Positions 8,765 through 16,509 of a stretch of 64,000 nucleotides of DNA are shown piece by piece; position 1 is the stretch's first letter, and each line of letters opens with the position of its first letter. The DNA is from Vreelandella alkaliphila. GTDB taxonomy: Bacteria > Pseudomonadota > Gammaproteobacteria > Pseudomonadales > Halomonadaceae. Location: contig NZ_JABASV010000006.1 of assembly GCF_016107625.1 (NCBI RefSeq), forward strand, positions 235,246 through 299,245, given 5' to 3'. Position numbers and translations under genes: made by a program. A model generated the notes under the pieces. That model made no database searches. It was given only the letters and a program-made list of their open reading frames with translations, and was not told the origin of the DNA.

Positions 8765-9436
8765 TTACCCCTCAGTCTGCTGCCTTAGCAACAGTTCAAC
8801 GCGCCGGTTGGCAGATCTACCTTCCGGTGTTGCGTTACTTTCCATGGGTTGGGTATCGGCGTAACCGACTGCCCGCATACGTGAAATAGCAACTCCCTGG
8901 CGCTCAAGATGCCGGACCACCGCAATGGCGCGCCCTACCGAGAGATCCCAATTTGAGGGGAAGCGAGAGGTAGCAATGGGAACATTATCCGTATGCCCTT
9001 CTACTGAAATTTGACCCTCAAAGGATGCTAACACTGCCAGAAGGCTTTCTAACACATCTTGCCCCTGGGGCGTTAGTACGGCGTCACCGCTAGGGAAAAG
9101 CAAGCTGTCGTCGATACGCAGCGTAACACCTTCTTCACCTTGAGAGACACTAACCCCTGGGATATTAAGCTCCGTCATTCGCGGCTTTAGCCCGCTGTGA
9201 CGTGGATGAATACCGGTTGCTAAGCTGGCCAACGGAAGCGAGGTGATAGCACTTGCAGAACGCATTCTATCGCGATCAAAGGCTTCCCCTCCCCCCGGCG
9301 GGGTCAATGCAAGCAGTAAGACAAACAGCGTGATTAACAGCGTTAATACGTCTAAATAGCTCGTTAGCCAACCTTCATCGCCCTCCCCTGACACAGTGGG
9401 CAATTCCAGTGCGTGCCGTGAATCACGATCTAGCAT
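8765..9436 (-). CDS. MotB/MotD-type flagellar stator protein
   Basis: This 223-residue protein is a B-type stator subunit. It has one transmembrane helix (about residues 22-45) carrying the essential ion-binding aspartate at D29 (SYLDVLTLL), and a C-terminal OmpA-like peptidoglycan-binding domain (GHTDNVPI, NWDLSVGRA, NRRVELLL). It anchors the stator to the cell wall around the motor. The linker between helix and OmpA domain is short, making it smaller than the MotB at 29090-30010. It is adjacent to a matching A-type subunit and downstream of fliA, the arrangement of the MotC/MotD type second stator in pseudomonads. The ion used cannot be proved from sequence. Confidence 0.88.
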   Translation of the reverse strand: MLDRDSRHALELPTVSGEGDEGWLTSYLDVLTLLITLFVLLLALTPPGGGEAFDRDRMRSASAITSLPLASLATGIHPRHSGLKPRMTELNIPGVSVSQGEEGVTLRIDDSLLFPSGDAVLTPQGQDVLESLLAVLASFEGQISVEGHTDNVPIATSRFPSNWDLSVGRAIAVVRHLERQGVAISRMRAVGYADTQPMESNATPEGRSANRRVELLLRQQTEG

Positions 9437-9440
9437 AGCG

Positions 9441-10256
9441 CTATCCTTTTGCCGCAGAACTAACTGTTGGCCGCGGTTTTACAGAGGCATCACGGATCTC
9501 GTCATGATAATTAGCCACAAAGGAGTTGAGCGTTTCTTCAATAAAAGAAGGCAGCCGCCGTTTAGTAATTAGCGAAATGCCCTCCAGCACCATGTTCATG
9601 GTGATAAGTCGCTCTTCCGTGCGCCGCTCTAGCTTGACGGCAATCGGTTTGAACACCAGGTTGGCGAGCAGAATACCGTAGAACGTTGTCAGCAGAGCCA
9701 CCGCCATGCGCGGGCCAATAACGTCAAGGTCACCTGCATCCATCACTTCCAGCATATTGACCAGCCCCACCAAGGTGCCAATCATGCCAAACGCGGGCGC
9801 ATAGGTGGCCATGGTACGAAATATCTGCGCCTCAGCATGCTCCCGCGCCTTTAATCGTGCGATTCGCCAGCGCAGCATATCGAAAATTTCGTCCTCTTTC
9901 GTGTTAGCAATCACCAGTTGAATCCCGGTGCGCAAAAAGGGGTTACGGGTATGCTCTAGCTCCTTCTCAACCGCCCTGACATCGCCTTTAAACCACAGCC
10001 GTGCCATGGAAACCAGTTCGTTGATATCATCTCGCACATAGGTGTTTTCACGCCGAAACACCAACCCCACCAGCCGCACCACGCGTAGCACTTCTTTCAG
10101 CGGATAACTAATAAAGGTAGCCGCCAAGGTGCCCGTCACCACAATGGCTAGCCCCGGCAAGTTGATAAAGCTTTCTGGCGACTCTGCAGTAAAAAACAGC
10201 ACGCTTACCAGCAAAAGCATGCTGGCAAAAATACCGATCAGCGTAGATGGGTTCAT
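9441..10256 (-). CDS. MotA/PomA-type flagellar stator protein
   Basis: This 271-residue inner-membrane protein is an A-type stator subunit with four predicted membrane helices (about 4-24, 32-50, 150-170, 185-205). It carries the family motif PAFGMIGTLVGLVNML with the conserved proline pair and a large cytoplasmic loop that contacts FliG (charged RENTYVRDD, KELEHTRNP). Its loops resemble the PomA/MotC branch more than the neighbouring MotA at 30007-30876. The ATG at 10256 has AGGAG seven bases upstream; the TTG just before it is not needed. The B-type partner follows after 4 bp. In a salt-loving cell a sodium-driven pair is plausible, but this is an inference. Confidence 0.88.
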   Translation of the reverse strand: MNPSTLIGIFASMLLLVSVLFFTAESPESFINLPGLAIVVTGTLAATFISYPLKEVLRVVRLVGLVFRRENTYVRDDINELVSMARLWFKGDVRAVEKELEHTRNPFLRTGIQLVIANTKEDEIFDMLRWRIARLKAREHAEAQIFRTMATYAPAFGMIGTLVGLVNMLEVMDAGDLDVIGPRMAVALLTTFYGILLANLVFKPIAVKLERRTEERLITMNMVLEGISLITKRRLPSFIEETLNSFVANYHDEIRDASVKPRPTVSSAAKG

Positions 10257-10295
10257 CAACGGCTCCTCGCCGGTTATTCGTGATTGATAGTAGCG

Positions 10296-10997
10296 TTAGG
10301 TGGTGTCATATAAGCGAGCGCGAAGCCTGCTAATCGCTTGGCTGTGAAGCTGGGAGACACGGGATTCAGTCACACCCAGCACCGCCCCGACTTCTTTAAG
10401 GTTCAGCTCTTCTTGGTAATACAACGCCATCAGTAGTTTTTCACGTTCAGGTAAGGCATCGATCGCATCAATTAACGACTGACGCTGCTGTTTATCTAAC
10501 AACTGTTCGAAGGGCAGGTTAGTGGCTTCCTCTTTCGCAGACTCGGCCCCTTCGGCCACCAGCTCTTCAAAGGGCAACAACTGGCCACTGTTCGTATCGT
10601 TGAGCAATTGCTGATACTCACTAAGCGGCATATCCAGGTCACGCGCGATTTCACCCTCTTCCGGCGGGCGCCCTAACTGCTGCTCAAGACGACGCACCGC
10701 ATCATCCACAGCTCTGGCAGAGCGGCGTACACTACGCGGCAACCAGTCACGTGTTCGCAGCTCATCCATCATGGCACCCCGAATACGCTGACTTGCAAAC
10801 GTGGCGAACGTTGCCCCCTGGGTCGCATCAAAACGCCCTAGTGCCTCTAATAAGCCCACCATGCCGGCTTGAATAAGATCATCCAACTCAATACTTGCGG
10901 GTAGTCTTACCTGCAGCGTTAAGGCCTGACGTCTTACCAGTGGCATGTATTGGGTTAACAGCTCGCTCTGTTTAATCCTGCCTTGTGCTGTATACAT
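10296..10997 (-). CDS. fliA: RNA polymerase sigma factor FliA (sigma28)
   Basis: FliA directs RNA polymerase to late flagellar genes such as those for filament, chaperones, hook-associated proteins and FlgM. The 233-residue product has all sigma70-family regions: region 2 (LDDLIQAGMVGLLEALGRFD, FATFASQRIRGAMMDELR, DWLPRSVRR), region 3 and region 4 with its helix-turn-helix (NLKEVGAVLGVTESRVSQLHSQA). Its length is typical. Four promoters of its type are visible in this window. It follows flhE by 26 bp and leads into the second stator pair, so it belongs to the long minus-strand block rather than standing alone. Confidence 0.97.
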   Translation of the reverse strand: MYTAQGRIKQSELLTQYMPLVRRQALTLQVRLPASIELDDLIQAGMVGLLEALGRFDATQGATFATFASQRIRGAMMDELRTRDWLPRSVRRSARAVDDAVRRLEQQLGRPPEEGEIARDLDMPLSEYQQLLNDTNSGQLLPFEELVAEGAESAKEEATNLPFEQLLDKQQRQSLIDAIDALPEREKLLMALYYQEELNLKEVGAVLGVTESRVSQLHSQAISRLRARLYDTT

Positions 10998-11023
10998 CCT
11001 CGTGCCTCACGGCTGAACTCTGT

Positions 11024-11452
11024 TCACTGGTAATTCACAATCACTTGCAGTTCCTGCACCCGTACCGGGCGCTGGCCTGGCGTCAACGCAAAACGAAAGT
11101 ACAGCGGCCCACTGACCTGTTTACCGGCTAACGCAGTGGTTGAACCTCGCATAGCAGTCAAAGGAACACACTGCTCAGGGTGGCATAGCCACGCATTAAC
11201 CGGCGCATTAACCGGCATTTGAAAACGCCAATGAATACGCTCTATCGCAGCATGCTCTACCTGCGCCCCTGCCGGTGGTTGAATGGGCTGGCTGCTGACA
11301 GCTCGGTCACTCATCGCGACCAGTACGCTAGGCACCTCACTACTCCAACTGCCCGTAGCGGCATAAACACTCATGGTGATGGCGCTTAGCGCCACCATCA
11401 ACACGGTTTTGAAGTTATCAACCTTGAAGCTAGCGATCTCAAAATAGTCCAT
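11024..11452 (-). CDS. flhE: Flagellar protein FlhE
   Basis: FlhE is a small periplasmic protein that in enteric bacteria limits proton leakage through the flagellar export apparatus. The 142-residue product shows the family hallmarks: a signal-type hydrophobic stretch (VLMVALSAITMSVYA), GSWSSE at the mature start, the WRFQMP segment, the cysteine pair LCHPEQCVPL and the C-terminal IVNYQ that matches the usual IVNYR ending. The ATG at 11452 has no ribosome-binding site of its own but overlaps the stop of a short upstream reading frame (TAATG), suggesting coupled translation; an internal ATG at the hydrophobic stretch is an alternative start. In enterics flhE follows flhA directly; here flhF and a mini FlhG gene lie between. 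Confidence 0.85.
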   Translation of the reverse strand: MDYFEIASFKVDNFKTVLMVALSAITMSVYAATGSWSSEVPSVLVAMSDRAVSSQPIQPPAGAQVEHAAIERIHWRFQMPVNAPVNAWLCHPEQCVPLTAMRGSTTALAGKQVSGPLYFRFALTPGQRPVRVQELQVIVNYQ

Positions 11453-11520
11453 TATGTTAAAACTATGTGCGTAACTATCGTGTTGTAATAACGCTTCTTG
11501 AAACCAGCGAGAATAGACAT
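11452..11520 (-). CDS. Possible 22-residue leader peptide coupled to flhE
   Basis: A short frame starts at an ATG (11518-11520) with AAGGA seven bases upstream, the best ribosome-binding site in the region. It encodes 22 residues (MSILAGFKKRYYNTIVTHIV and two more) and its stop TAA (11452-11454) shares a base with the flhE ATG. Such an overlap normally means that ribosomes finishing the short frame restart on flhE, which lacks its own site. The peptide is basic and may have no function of its own. I do not recognise it, and only the overlap and the strong site support it. Confidence 0.5.
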   Translation of the reverse strand: MSILAGFKKRYYNTIVTHIVLT

Positions 11521-11586
11521 TGTTATTCCTTATAGGGGCGCTTGATAGCCACTGTTAAAGCACGGCCACATGGCGTCAGGCTAGCG

Positions 11587-12165
11587 TCATCGCGCCAGCA
11601 GTAAAAGCTCTATATCCAAGTAATAGCTGGCTGCTTCGCGCAGGTTATCGAGCAGACCTCTGCGCGGCAAGTTTGGCTCGTGCAGTGCTAACAGCTGCCT
11701 AGGGCCACCGTTCTCCTGCACTTGCCGAAGCGAGCGATACATCTGTGCGAAAGCATCGGCATCGCTATTAATCCATAGCGCCCAACGCGGAAAGCGCTCT
11801 TTCAGTTGGCCAAGATTAGCGGCATCCGCATTGACGATGTGAATATCCCAATCATCCGGGTCGCCAGCCCAACGTCGCCCCAGCACAGACCATTGGGCTA
11901 GGCGCCCTTTTACTCTTGCCACCTGCTGATCGCCACCGTTAGGCATACCGATCACGATAAGCGGCTTTTGCGGCACCGAGGGCGGTGCAGTGGTTTGCGT
12001 TTGGGCAGCAGTTGGCGGCACCGTCAAAGAGTCGGTCATAGCGGTCAGTGACTCAGCCGTAAGTTCGTCTCCCGTGGGGTCACTTTCAACTGACTCTGCT
12101 TGGCGCTGCTGGCGCTGTAAATCTGCCCACTTGCGCAGGCCCGCTGCCTGATCCTGGGCACTCAT
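11587..12165 (-). CDS. Reduced FlhG-like protein: FlhG N-terminal motif without ATPase
   Basis: This 192-residue protein occupies the usual position of flhG (fleN), directly after flhF with a 4-bp ATGA overlap. Residues 5-11 read DQAAGLR, the motif of the N-terminal FlhG helix that stimulates the FlhF GTPase. After it comes a Thr/Ala/Pro-rich linker (about 28-66) and a compact alpha/beta domain (about 67-192, LIVIGMPNGG, WDIHIVNAD, RWALWINSDADAF). The deviant Walker A GGKGGVGKT and other MinD-type ATPase motifs of FlhG are absent, and the protein is about 90 residues shorter than FlhG. The C-terminal domain is not one I recognise. It is probably a FlhF partner that has lost or replaced the ATPase. 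Confidence 0.72.
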   Translation of the reverse strand: MSAQDQAAGLRKWADLQRQQRQAESVESDPTGDELTAESLTAMTDSLTVPPTAAQTQTTAPPSVPQKPLIVIGMPNGGDQQVARVKGRLAQWSVLGRRWAGDPDDWDIHIVNADAANLGQLKERFPRWALWINSDADAFAQMYRSLRQVQENGGPRQLLALHEPNLPRRGLLDNLREAASYYLDIELLLLAR

Positions 12166-14372
12166 ACCAGCCCCTCACGGCTAACGCTGCTGAGTTGACG
12201 AATGGCGTCACGGGCCATAAACGCGTGAACAAGCGCATCTAGCATCGCCGTGTCGCGCCGCTTACGCGTGGTGCCCAATAACCTTAGCAAATCGGAACGC
12301 AGTGCTATCGCAGCGTCATCATTGGCGATATCTAAGTGTCCCGCTGCTGCGGCGATACCGCTGGCCATCAATAAGCGAACCTCCGTGCTTACTTCGCCAT
12401 CATCCGCATCTTTCAACTGCTGCCAAGCGCGTTTGGTTAGGCTAGACACCCCTTCGCTTTGCAGTTGGATAACCAGAAGCGAACGCACATCTGCACCTAA
12501 TCGGGCAGGCGTTAACCAGTAGCGGCGCGCGATGCGTTTGCCATTTTCTGGATCGCGAACTTCACCAACCCATGCCAACAGCGGTGTACCAGCGGCGTCC
12601 TCTACAGCAATATGGGTATGCCACAGCTGCACTGTTTGCCCACGAAAACGCAGATCAGTGTGATCTGTGAGCGGGCTATCTGTGAACAGCTGGCGCAGGA
12701 CATAACGCTCGCCCTGACAGTATACCCGCTGAGTGGCAGCTACTAGCGTGATCCAGGTCAAGTGTTGGGCTTCTAGCCACGCTAACGTGGCGGGGTCGGG
12801 AAATACGGGGAGCAGATGTACGGCGGCCCCCAGCGTTTCGCCCTGGCGCAGCAGCCGTGATTGCCAGCCTGCGGGCTGACGGTGCTGTAGGCTGGTTAGC
12901 GCTAGCCAACCGCCATCGGCGTCTAGCCCAAGATCGGGCATCGACCAGTCACAGCCTCGCTCATTACGGCGGGGAGACCATGCCATGCCCAGCCCCTTAT
13001 CCGCGCAGGGCTCGCTAGCCAGTAGTGCATCCAAGCGTCTGTCTTGCACCACGCCCGGTAAAGAGGCGATATCCCATACCGACTCTAACGCTGAAAACCC
13101 AATAATCCTTTCACGCAGCCGCGTCAGCACAGAGCTGAGGCGGCGCCCTTGCCCCAGCACGTCTCGCGACCAGCGCGGCAGACTCACCGAGTGAGGCTGC
13201 GAAGCGGAGGGCGAAGATCGCCCTTCACGCACTCTTCCCAATGGGGTATTAAGCGCTTGATCGATCAGCGCAGCAGGGTCCGCAACCGCCATATCTTCTG
13301 GAACACGTTGCCCGTACGAACCAAATAACACCCGCAAGCCATGGCGTATGACAATATCTAGCACGGGGGCTAACCGGCCAGCTTCGTCCTGCTTGGTAAT
13401 AATGCAATCATCTAACTCAGCGCCAGCCGCCCGTGCGGCTTGGCGATAGCGCAACACGACCTCTTCCAATGTTTCAGGCTGGCTAGCTGCATTCAACAGC
13501 AGCACTAAGCGGACGGACGCTTGCCCACCCTGCAAATGGGCAATTTGCTCAATCACACGCTGGTCACGCTGACTCATACCGACGGTGTCGATAATCACCC
13601 ACTGTTTACCCTGCAATCGTCCGACCAGCTCATCAATCGGTTGCTCGGCGTCTAAGGCATACATGGGGGTATCAAGCAGGCGGGCATAAATTCGTAGCTG
13701 TTCGTGGGCACCAATACGAAAGCTATCAGTGGTGACAAGGGCCACAGGGCGCGTACCGTGGCGCATCACGAAACGTGCTGCTAGTTTCGCAGTGGTGGTG
13801 GTTTTCCCCACCCCTGTTGGCCCCACCAGCGCGACAATTCCTGCTTGATCGAAAAAGCCGGTTTCTTCTTTCAGTACGGGTAACCGCGCCATTAGCTGCC
13901 CACGAAGCCACTCCATCGCAAGCGCGCTATCGTCATCCGGCTGAGCCAATGACGTCGGCAGCGCCGCCAGCACCTCGTTGCTTAGCTCCTCGCTGAAACC
14001 AACGCTAAGCAGGTGCTGGCGCAAACGAAAGATAGGGTCGTCAGTGGTGGCAGAGACGGGCGCATCGGCAGTTGGCTGCCGCTGGGACAGCAGCTCCCGC
14101 ATCTCTTGCATCTCGCGCAGCAAGCGTTCACTCATTGCCTGCAGCGGATCTGAATCTTGCGCTGAAAAGGCGATTTGGGGAGCTGGGGTAGGTGGAGGTG
14201 GCGACGTAGGGGAAGGTTCAAAATGATCGACCGCTTCATCCGCCATCGCCAATATTTCAACCCCACCCTCGGTACGGCGATTGGCGACAATTAAAGCGTC
14301 ATCACCTAATGTTTCGCGCACTTGGCGCATCACATCGCGGCTGTTTGCTCCAACAAATCGTCTCACGCTCAT
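12162..14372 (-). CDS. flhF: Flagellar biosynthesis GTPase FlhF with long C-terminal extension
   Basis: FlhF is an SRP-family GTPase that in polarly flagellated bacteria sets flagellar site and number. The first 375 of 736 residues are a normal FlhF: the B domain with MSVRRFVGANSRDVMRQVRE at the start, a Pro-rich linker, the N domain, and the G domain with GPTGVGKT (184-191), DSFRIGAHEQLR, the Walker B-like IIDTVGM (canonical DTAG changed to DTVG) and TKQDEA (326-331). Residues about 380-736 form an extra region not present in usual FlhF proteins of 400-500 residues; it has no motif I recognise. It lies 52 bp after flhA and overlaps the reduced FlhG gene by 4 bp. Confidence 0.93.
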   Translation of the reverse strand: MSVRRFVGANSRDVMRQVRETLGDDALIVANRRTEGGVEILAMADEAVDHFEPSPTSPPPPTPAPQIAFSAQDSDPLQAMSERLLREMQEMRELLSQRQPTADAPVSATTDDPIFRLRQHLLSVGFSEELSNEVLAALPTSLAQPDDDSALAMEWLRGQLMARLPVLKEETGFFDQAGIVALVGPTGVGKTTTTAKLAARFVMRHGTRPVALVTTDSFRIGAHEQLRIYARLLDTPMYALDAEQPIDELVGRLQGKQWVIIDTVGMSQRDQRVIEQIAHLQGGQASVRLVLLLNAASQPETLEEVVLRYRQAARAAGAELDDCIITKQDEAGRLAPVLDIVIRHGLRVLFGSYGQRVPEDMAVADPAALIDQALNTPLGRVREGRSSPSASQPHSVSLPRWSRDVLGQGRRLSSVLTRLRERIIGFSALESVWDIASLPGVVQDRRLDALLASEPCADKGLGMAWSPRRNERGCDWSMPDLGLDADGGWLALTSLQHRQPAGWQSRLLRQGETLGAAVHLLPVFPDPATLAWLEAQHLTWITLVAATQRVYCQGERYVLRQLFTDSPLTDHTDLRFRGQTVQLWHTHIAVEDAAGTPLLAWVGEVRDPENGKRIARRYWLTPARLGADVRSLLVIQLQSEGVSSLTKRAWQQLKDADDGEVSTEVRLLMASGIAAAAGHLDIANDDAAIALRSDLLRLLGTTRKRRDTAMLDALVHAFMARDAIRQLSSVSREGLV

Positions 14373-14424
14373 GCTTTACCTGCGCCTCTTCTTGATGGCT
14401 TGGAACGGATGTCCTGCGTCAGTC

Positions 14425-16509
14425 TCATCCTCGCCCTCCGACTACCGTAGTGACTCGTAACGTACGGTCATCCGGTATTTCTGCTTGAGACATCACCACC
14501 AAATGACGCACGCGCCGACGTAAGAAACGTGATAGAACAGCACGCAGCGAATGTTGTACGACCAGCACCGGTGCTTCACCGCTACCTTCATGGCGCTCCA
14601 GGGCCTCTTGTGCCTGCGTCATGAGCGTATCAGCAAGCCCGGGCTCCATCGCACCGTTACCATTCATGGCCTGCATAAGCACTTGCTCTAACTGGGCATC
14701 GAGTCCCATCACGTTGAGCGTTTCCTGGCCGGCAAACCACTGCTGGGTAATCGCTCGACCCAAGGCAATGCGCACCAGTGCGGTCAGTTCATTAGCATCT
14801 TTTTGCTGCCCAGCATGTTCTGCCAGAGTATCTAATACCGTGCGCATATCGCGTATCGAGACATCTTCATCGAGCAGATTCTGCAAAATACGTTGCAACA
14901 CGGTGAGTGAAATGGCTTTCGGCACCACCTCTTCGACTAGCGACTTTTGATCCTCGCCCAGCTTATCGAGCAGCTTTTGCACTTCTTGCCGCCCCAGCAT
15001 TTCTGGCGAGTGGCGATGCAGCAGGTGGTTTAAGTGAGTAGCAATGACCGTACTGGCATCCACCACGGTATAGCCGTATACCTGGGCGTGTTCACGCTGA
15101 TTGGCATCGATCCAGATGGCGGGCAAACCAAAGGCCGGATCTTGGGTGGGCGTTCCCTGCAATTCGCCTGATACCTGACCTGGGTCGATTGCCAGCCATT
15201 TGCCCGGCTGTGCATCCGCACGACCAATTTCAGCCCCCTTCATAGAGAGTACGTAGGTATTCGGCGGCAGTTCCAGGTTATCGCGTATATGCACCACGGG
15301 CGGTAAGAACCCCACCTCTTGGGCAAACTTCTTGCGCACACTTTTGATCCTAGCCAGCAGCTCCCCTTTCTGGCGGGAGTCCACTAGGGGAATAAGCCGA
15401 TGCCCCACCTCAAGCCCCAGCGTATCAACCAGTTGCACATCTTCCCAACTGGCTTCCGGTGACTCTTGCTGGGGCAGTGGCGCTGCTGAGATTTCCTCTT
15501 TTACCAACGCCTGCTCTTTTTGGCGAATCAAATACCACGCCAAGCCCGCCAGTAGGGCTGTAAAAATAAGAAATACCAGGTTTGGCATCCCAGGCACCAT
15601 GCCCAGCAGCCCCATCACCATCGCAGAGAGGATCATGACCTGAGGGTTAATAAATAGCTGGCTGATCATTTGCTGACCAACATCCTGGTCAGTGTTGACG
15701 CGCGATACAGTGACACCGGCGGCGGTTGAAATCACCAGCGCAGGGATCTGGGCCACAAGACCATCGCCAATAGTTAGCAAGGTATACGTACGAGCGGCAT
15801 CAGCAAAACCCATATCGTGCTGCATCATACCGATCAATAACCCACCGATGATATTGACCACCATGATGACCAAGCCAGCCATGGCATCACCACGCACAAA
15901 CTTGCTCGCACCATCCATAGAGCCATAAAAATCTGCTTCCTGGGCGACTTCAGCACGCCGCTTTTTAGCGTCCTCTTCACCAATCAGGCCTGCGTTCAGG
16001 TCCGCATCAATCGCCATCTGTTTGCCAGGCATGGCATCTAGCATAAAGCGAGCGCCCACTTCGGCAATACGCCCAGCCCCCTTGGTAATAACCATGAAGT
16101 TGATGATCACCAGGATCAAAAAGACCACCAGACCAACGGCAAAATTACCGCCGACCAGGAAGGTACCAAACGCTTCGATGACTTTACCGGCCGCATCCCC
16201 GCCTTGGTGGCCTTCCATCAGTACAACACGGGTCGAGGCCACATTAAGCGATAGCCGTAATAGCGTGGTAAACAACAGCACCGCGGGGAAAGCGGCAAAA
16301 TCGAGTGGCTTTTCCGCAAACATGCTGACCAGCAGCACCATGATGGCCAGTGCGATATTGAACGTGAACAGCAAATCGAGCGCGAAGGGCGGCAAGGGCA
16401 GAATCATCATGCCCAAGATCATCAAAATCAGCAGCGGCCCTGCGAGCAGCTTCATGCGCACATCGCCCATCCAATCGCGCTGATTGATCAATTGGGTTAA
16501 GCCTTTCAT
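14425..16509 (-). CDS. flhA: Flagellar export gate protein FlhA
   Basis: FlhA is the main export-gate component of the flagellar type III secretion system and forms a nonameric ring in the inner membrane. The 694-residue product has the usual length, eight predicted membrane helices in the first 320 residues including the conserved FHIPEP-family segment between helices (ITKGAGRIAEVGARFMLDAM), and a large soluble C-terminal domain that docks chaperone-substrate complexes (GLPAIWIDANQREHAQVYGY, VLSRFLRRR). It overlaps the end of flhB by 4 bp, so the two are translationally coupled, as in enteric flhBA. Confidence 0.98.
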   Translation of the reverse strand: MKGLTQLINQRDWMGDVRMKLLAGPLLILMILGMMILPLPPFALDLLFTFNIALAIMVLLVSMFAEKPLDFAAFPAVLLFTTLLRLSLNVASTRVVLMEGHQGGDAAGKVIEAFGTFLVGGNFAVGLVVFLILVIINFMVITKGAGRIAEVGARFMLDAMPGKQMAIDADLNAGLIGEEDAKKRRAEVAQEADFYGSMDGASKFVRGDAMAGLVIMVVNIIGGLLIGMMQHDMGFADAARTYTLLTIGDGLVAQIPALVISTAAGVTVSRVNTDQDVGQQMISQLFINPQVMILSAMVMGLLGMVPGMPNLVFLIFTALLAGLAWYLIRQKEQALVKEEISAAPLPQQESPEASWEDVQLVDTLGLEVGHRLIPLVDSRQKGELLARIKSVRKKFAQEVGFLPPVVHIRDNLELPPNTYVLSMKGAEIGRADAQPGKWLAIDPGQVSGELQGTPTQDPAFGLPAIWIDANQREHAQVYGYTVVDASTVIATHLNHLLHRHSPEMLGRQEVQKLLDKLGEDQKSLVEEVVPKAISLTVLQRILQNLLDEDVSIRDMRTVLDTLAEHAGQQKDANELTALVRIALGRAITQQWFAGQETLNVMGLDAQLEQVLMQAMNGNGAMEPGLADTLMTQAQEALERHEGSGEAPVLVVQHSLRAVLSRFLRRRVRHLVVMSQAEIPDDRTLRVTTVVGGRG

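Noticed and set aside
11587..12165. Mini FlhG as a frameshifted or truncated flhG pseudogene
   Set aside because: There is no trace of P-loop or other ATPase sequence in any frame between flhF and flhE, and the gene has an intact frame with a coupled start; replacement of the domain fits better than recent decay.
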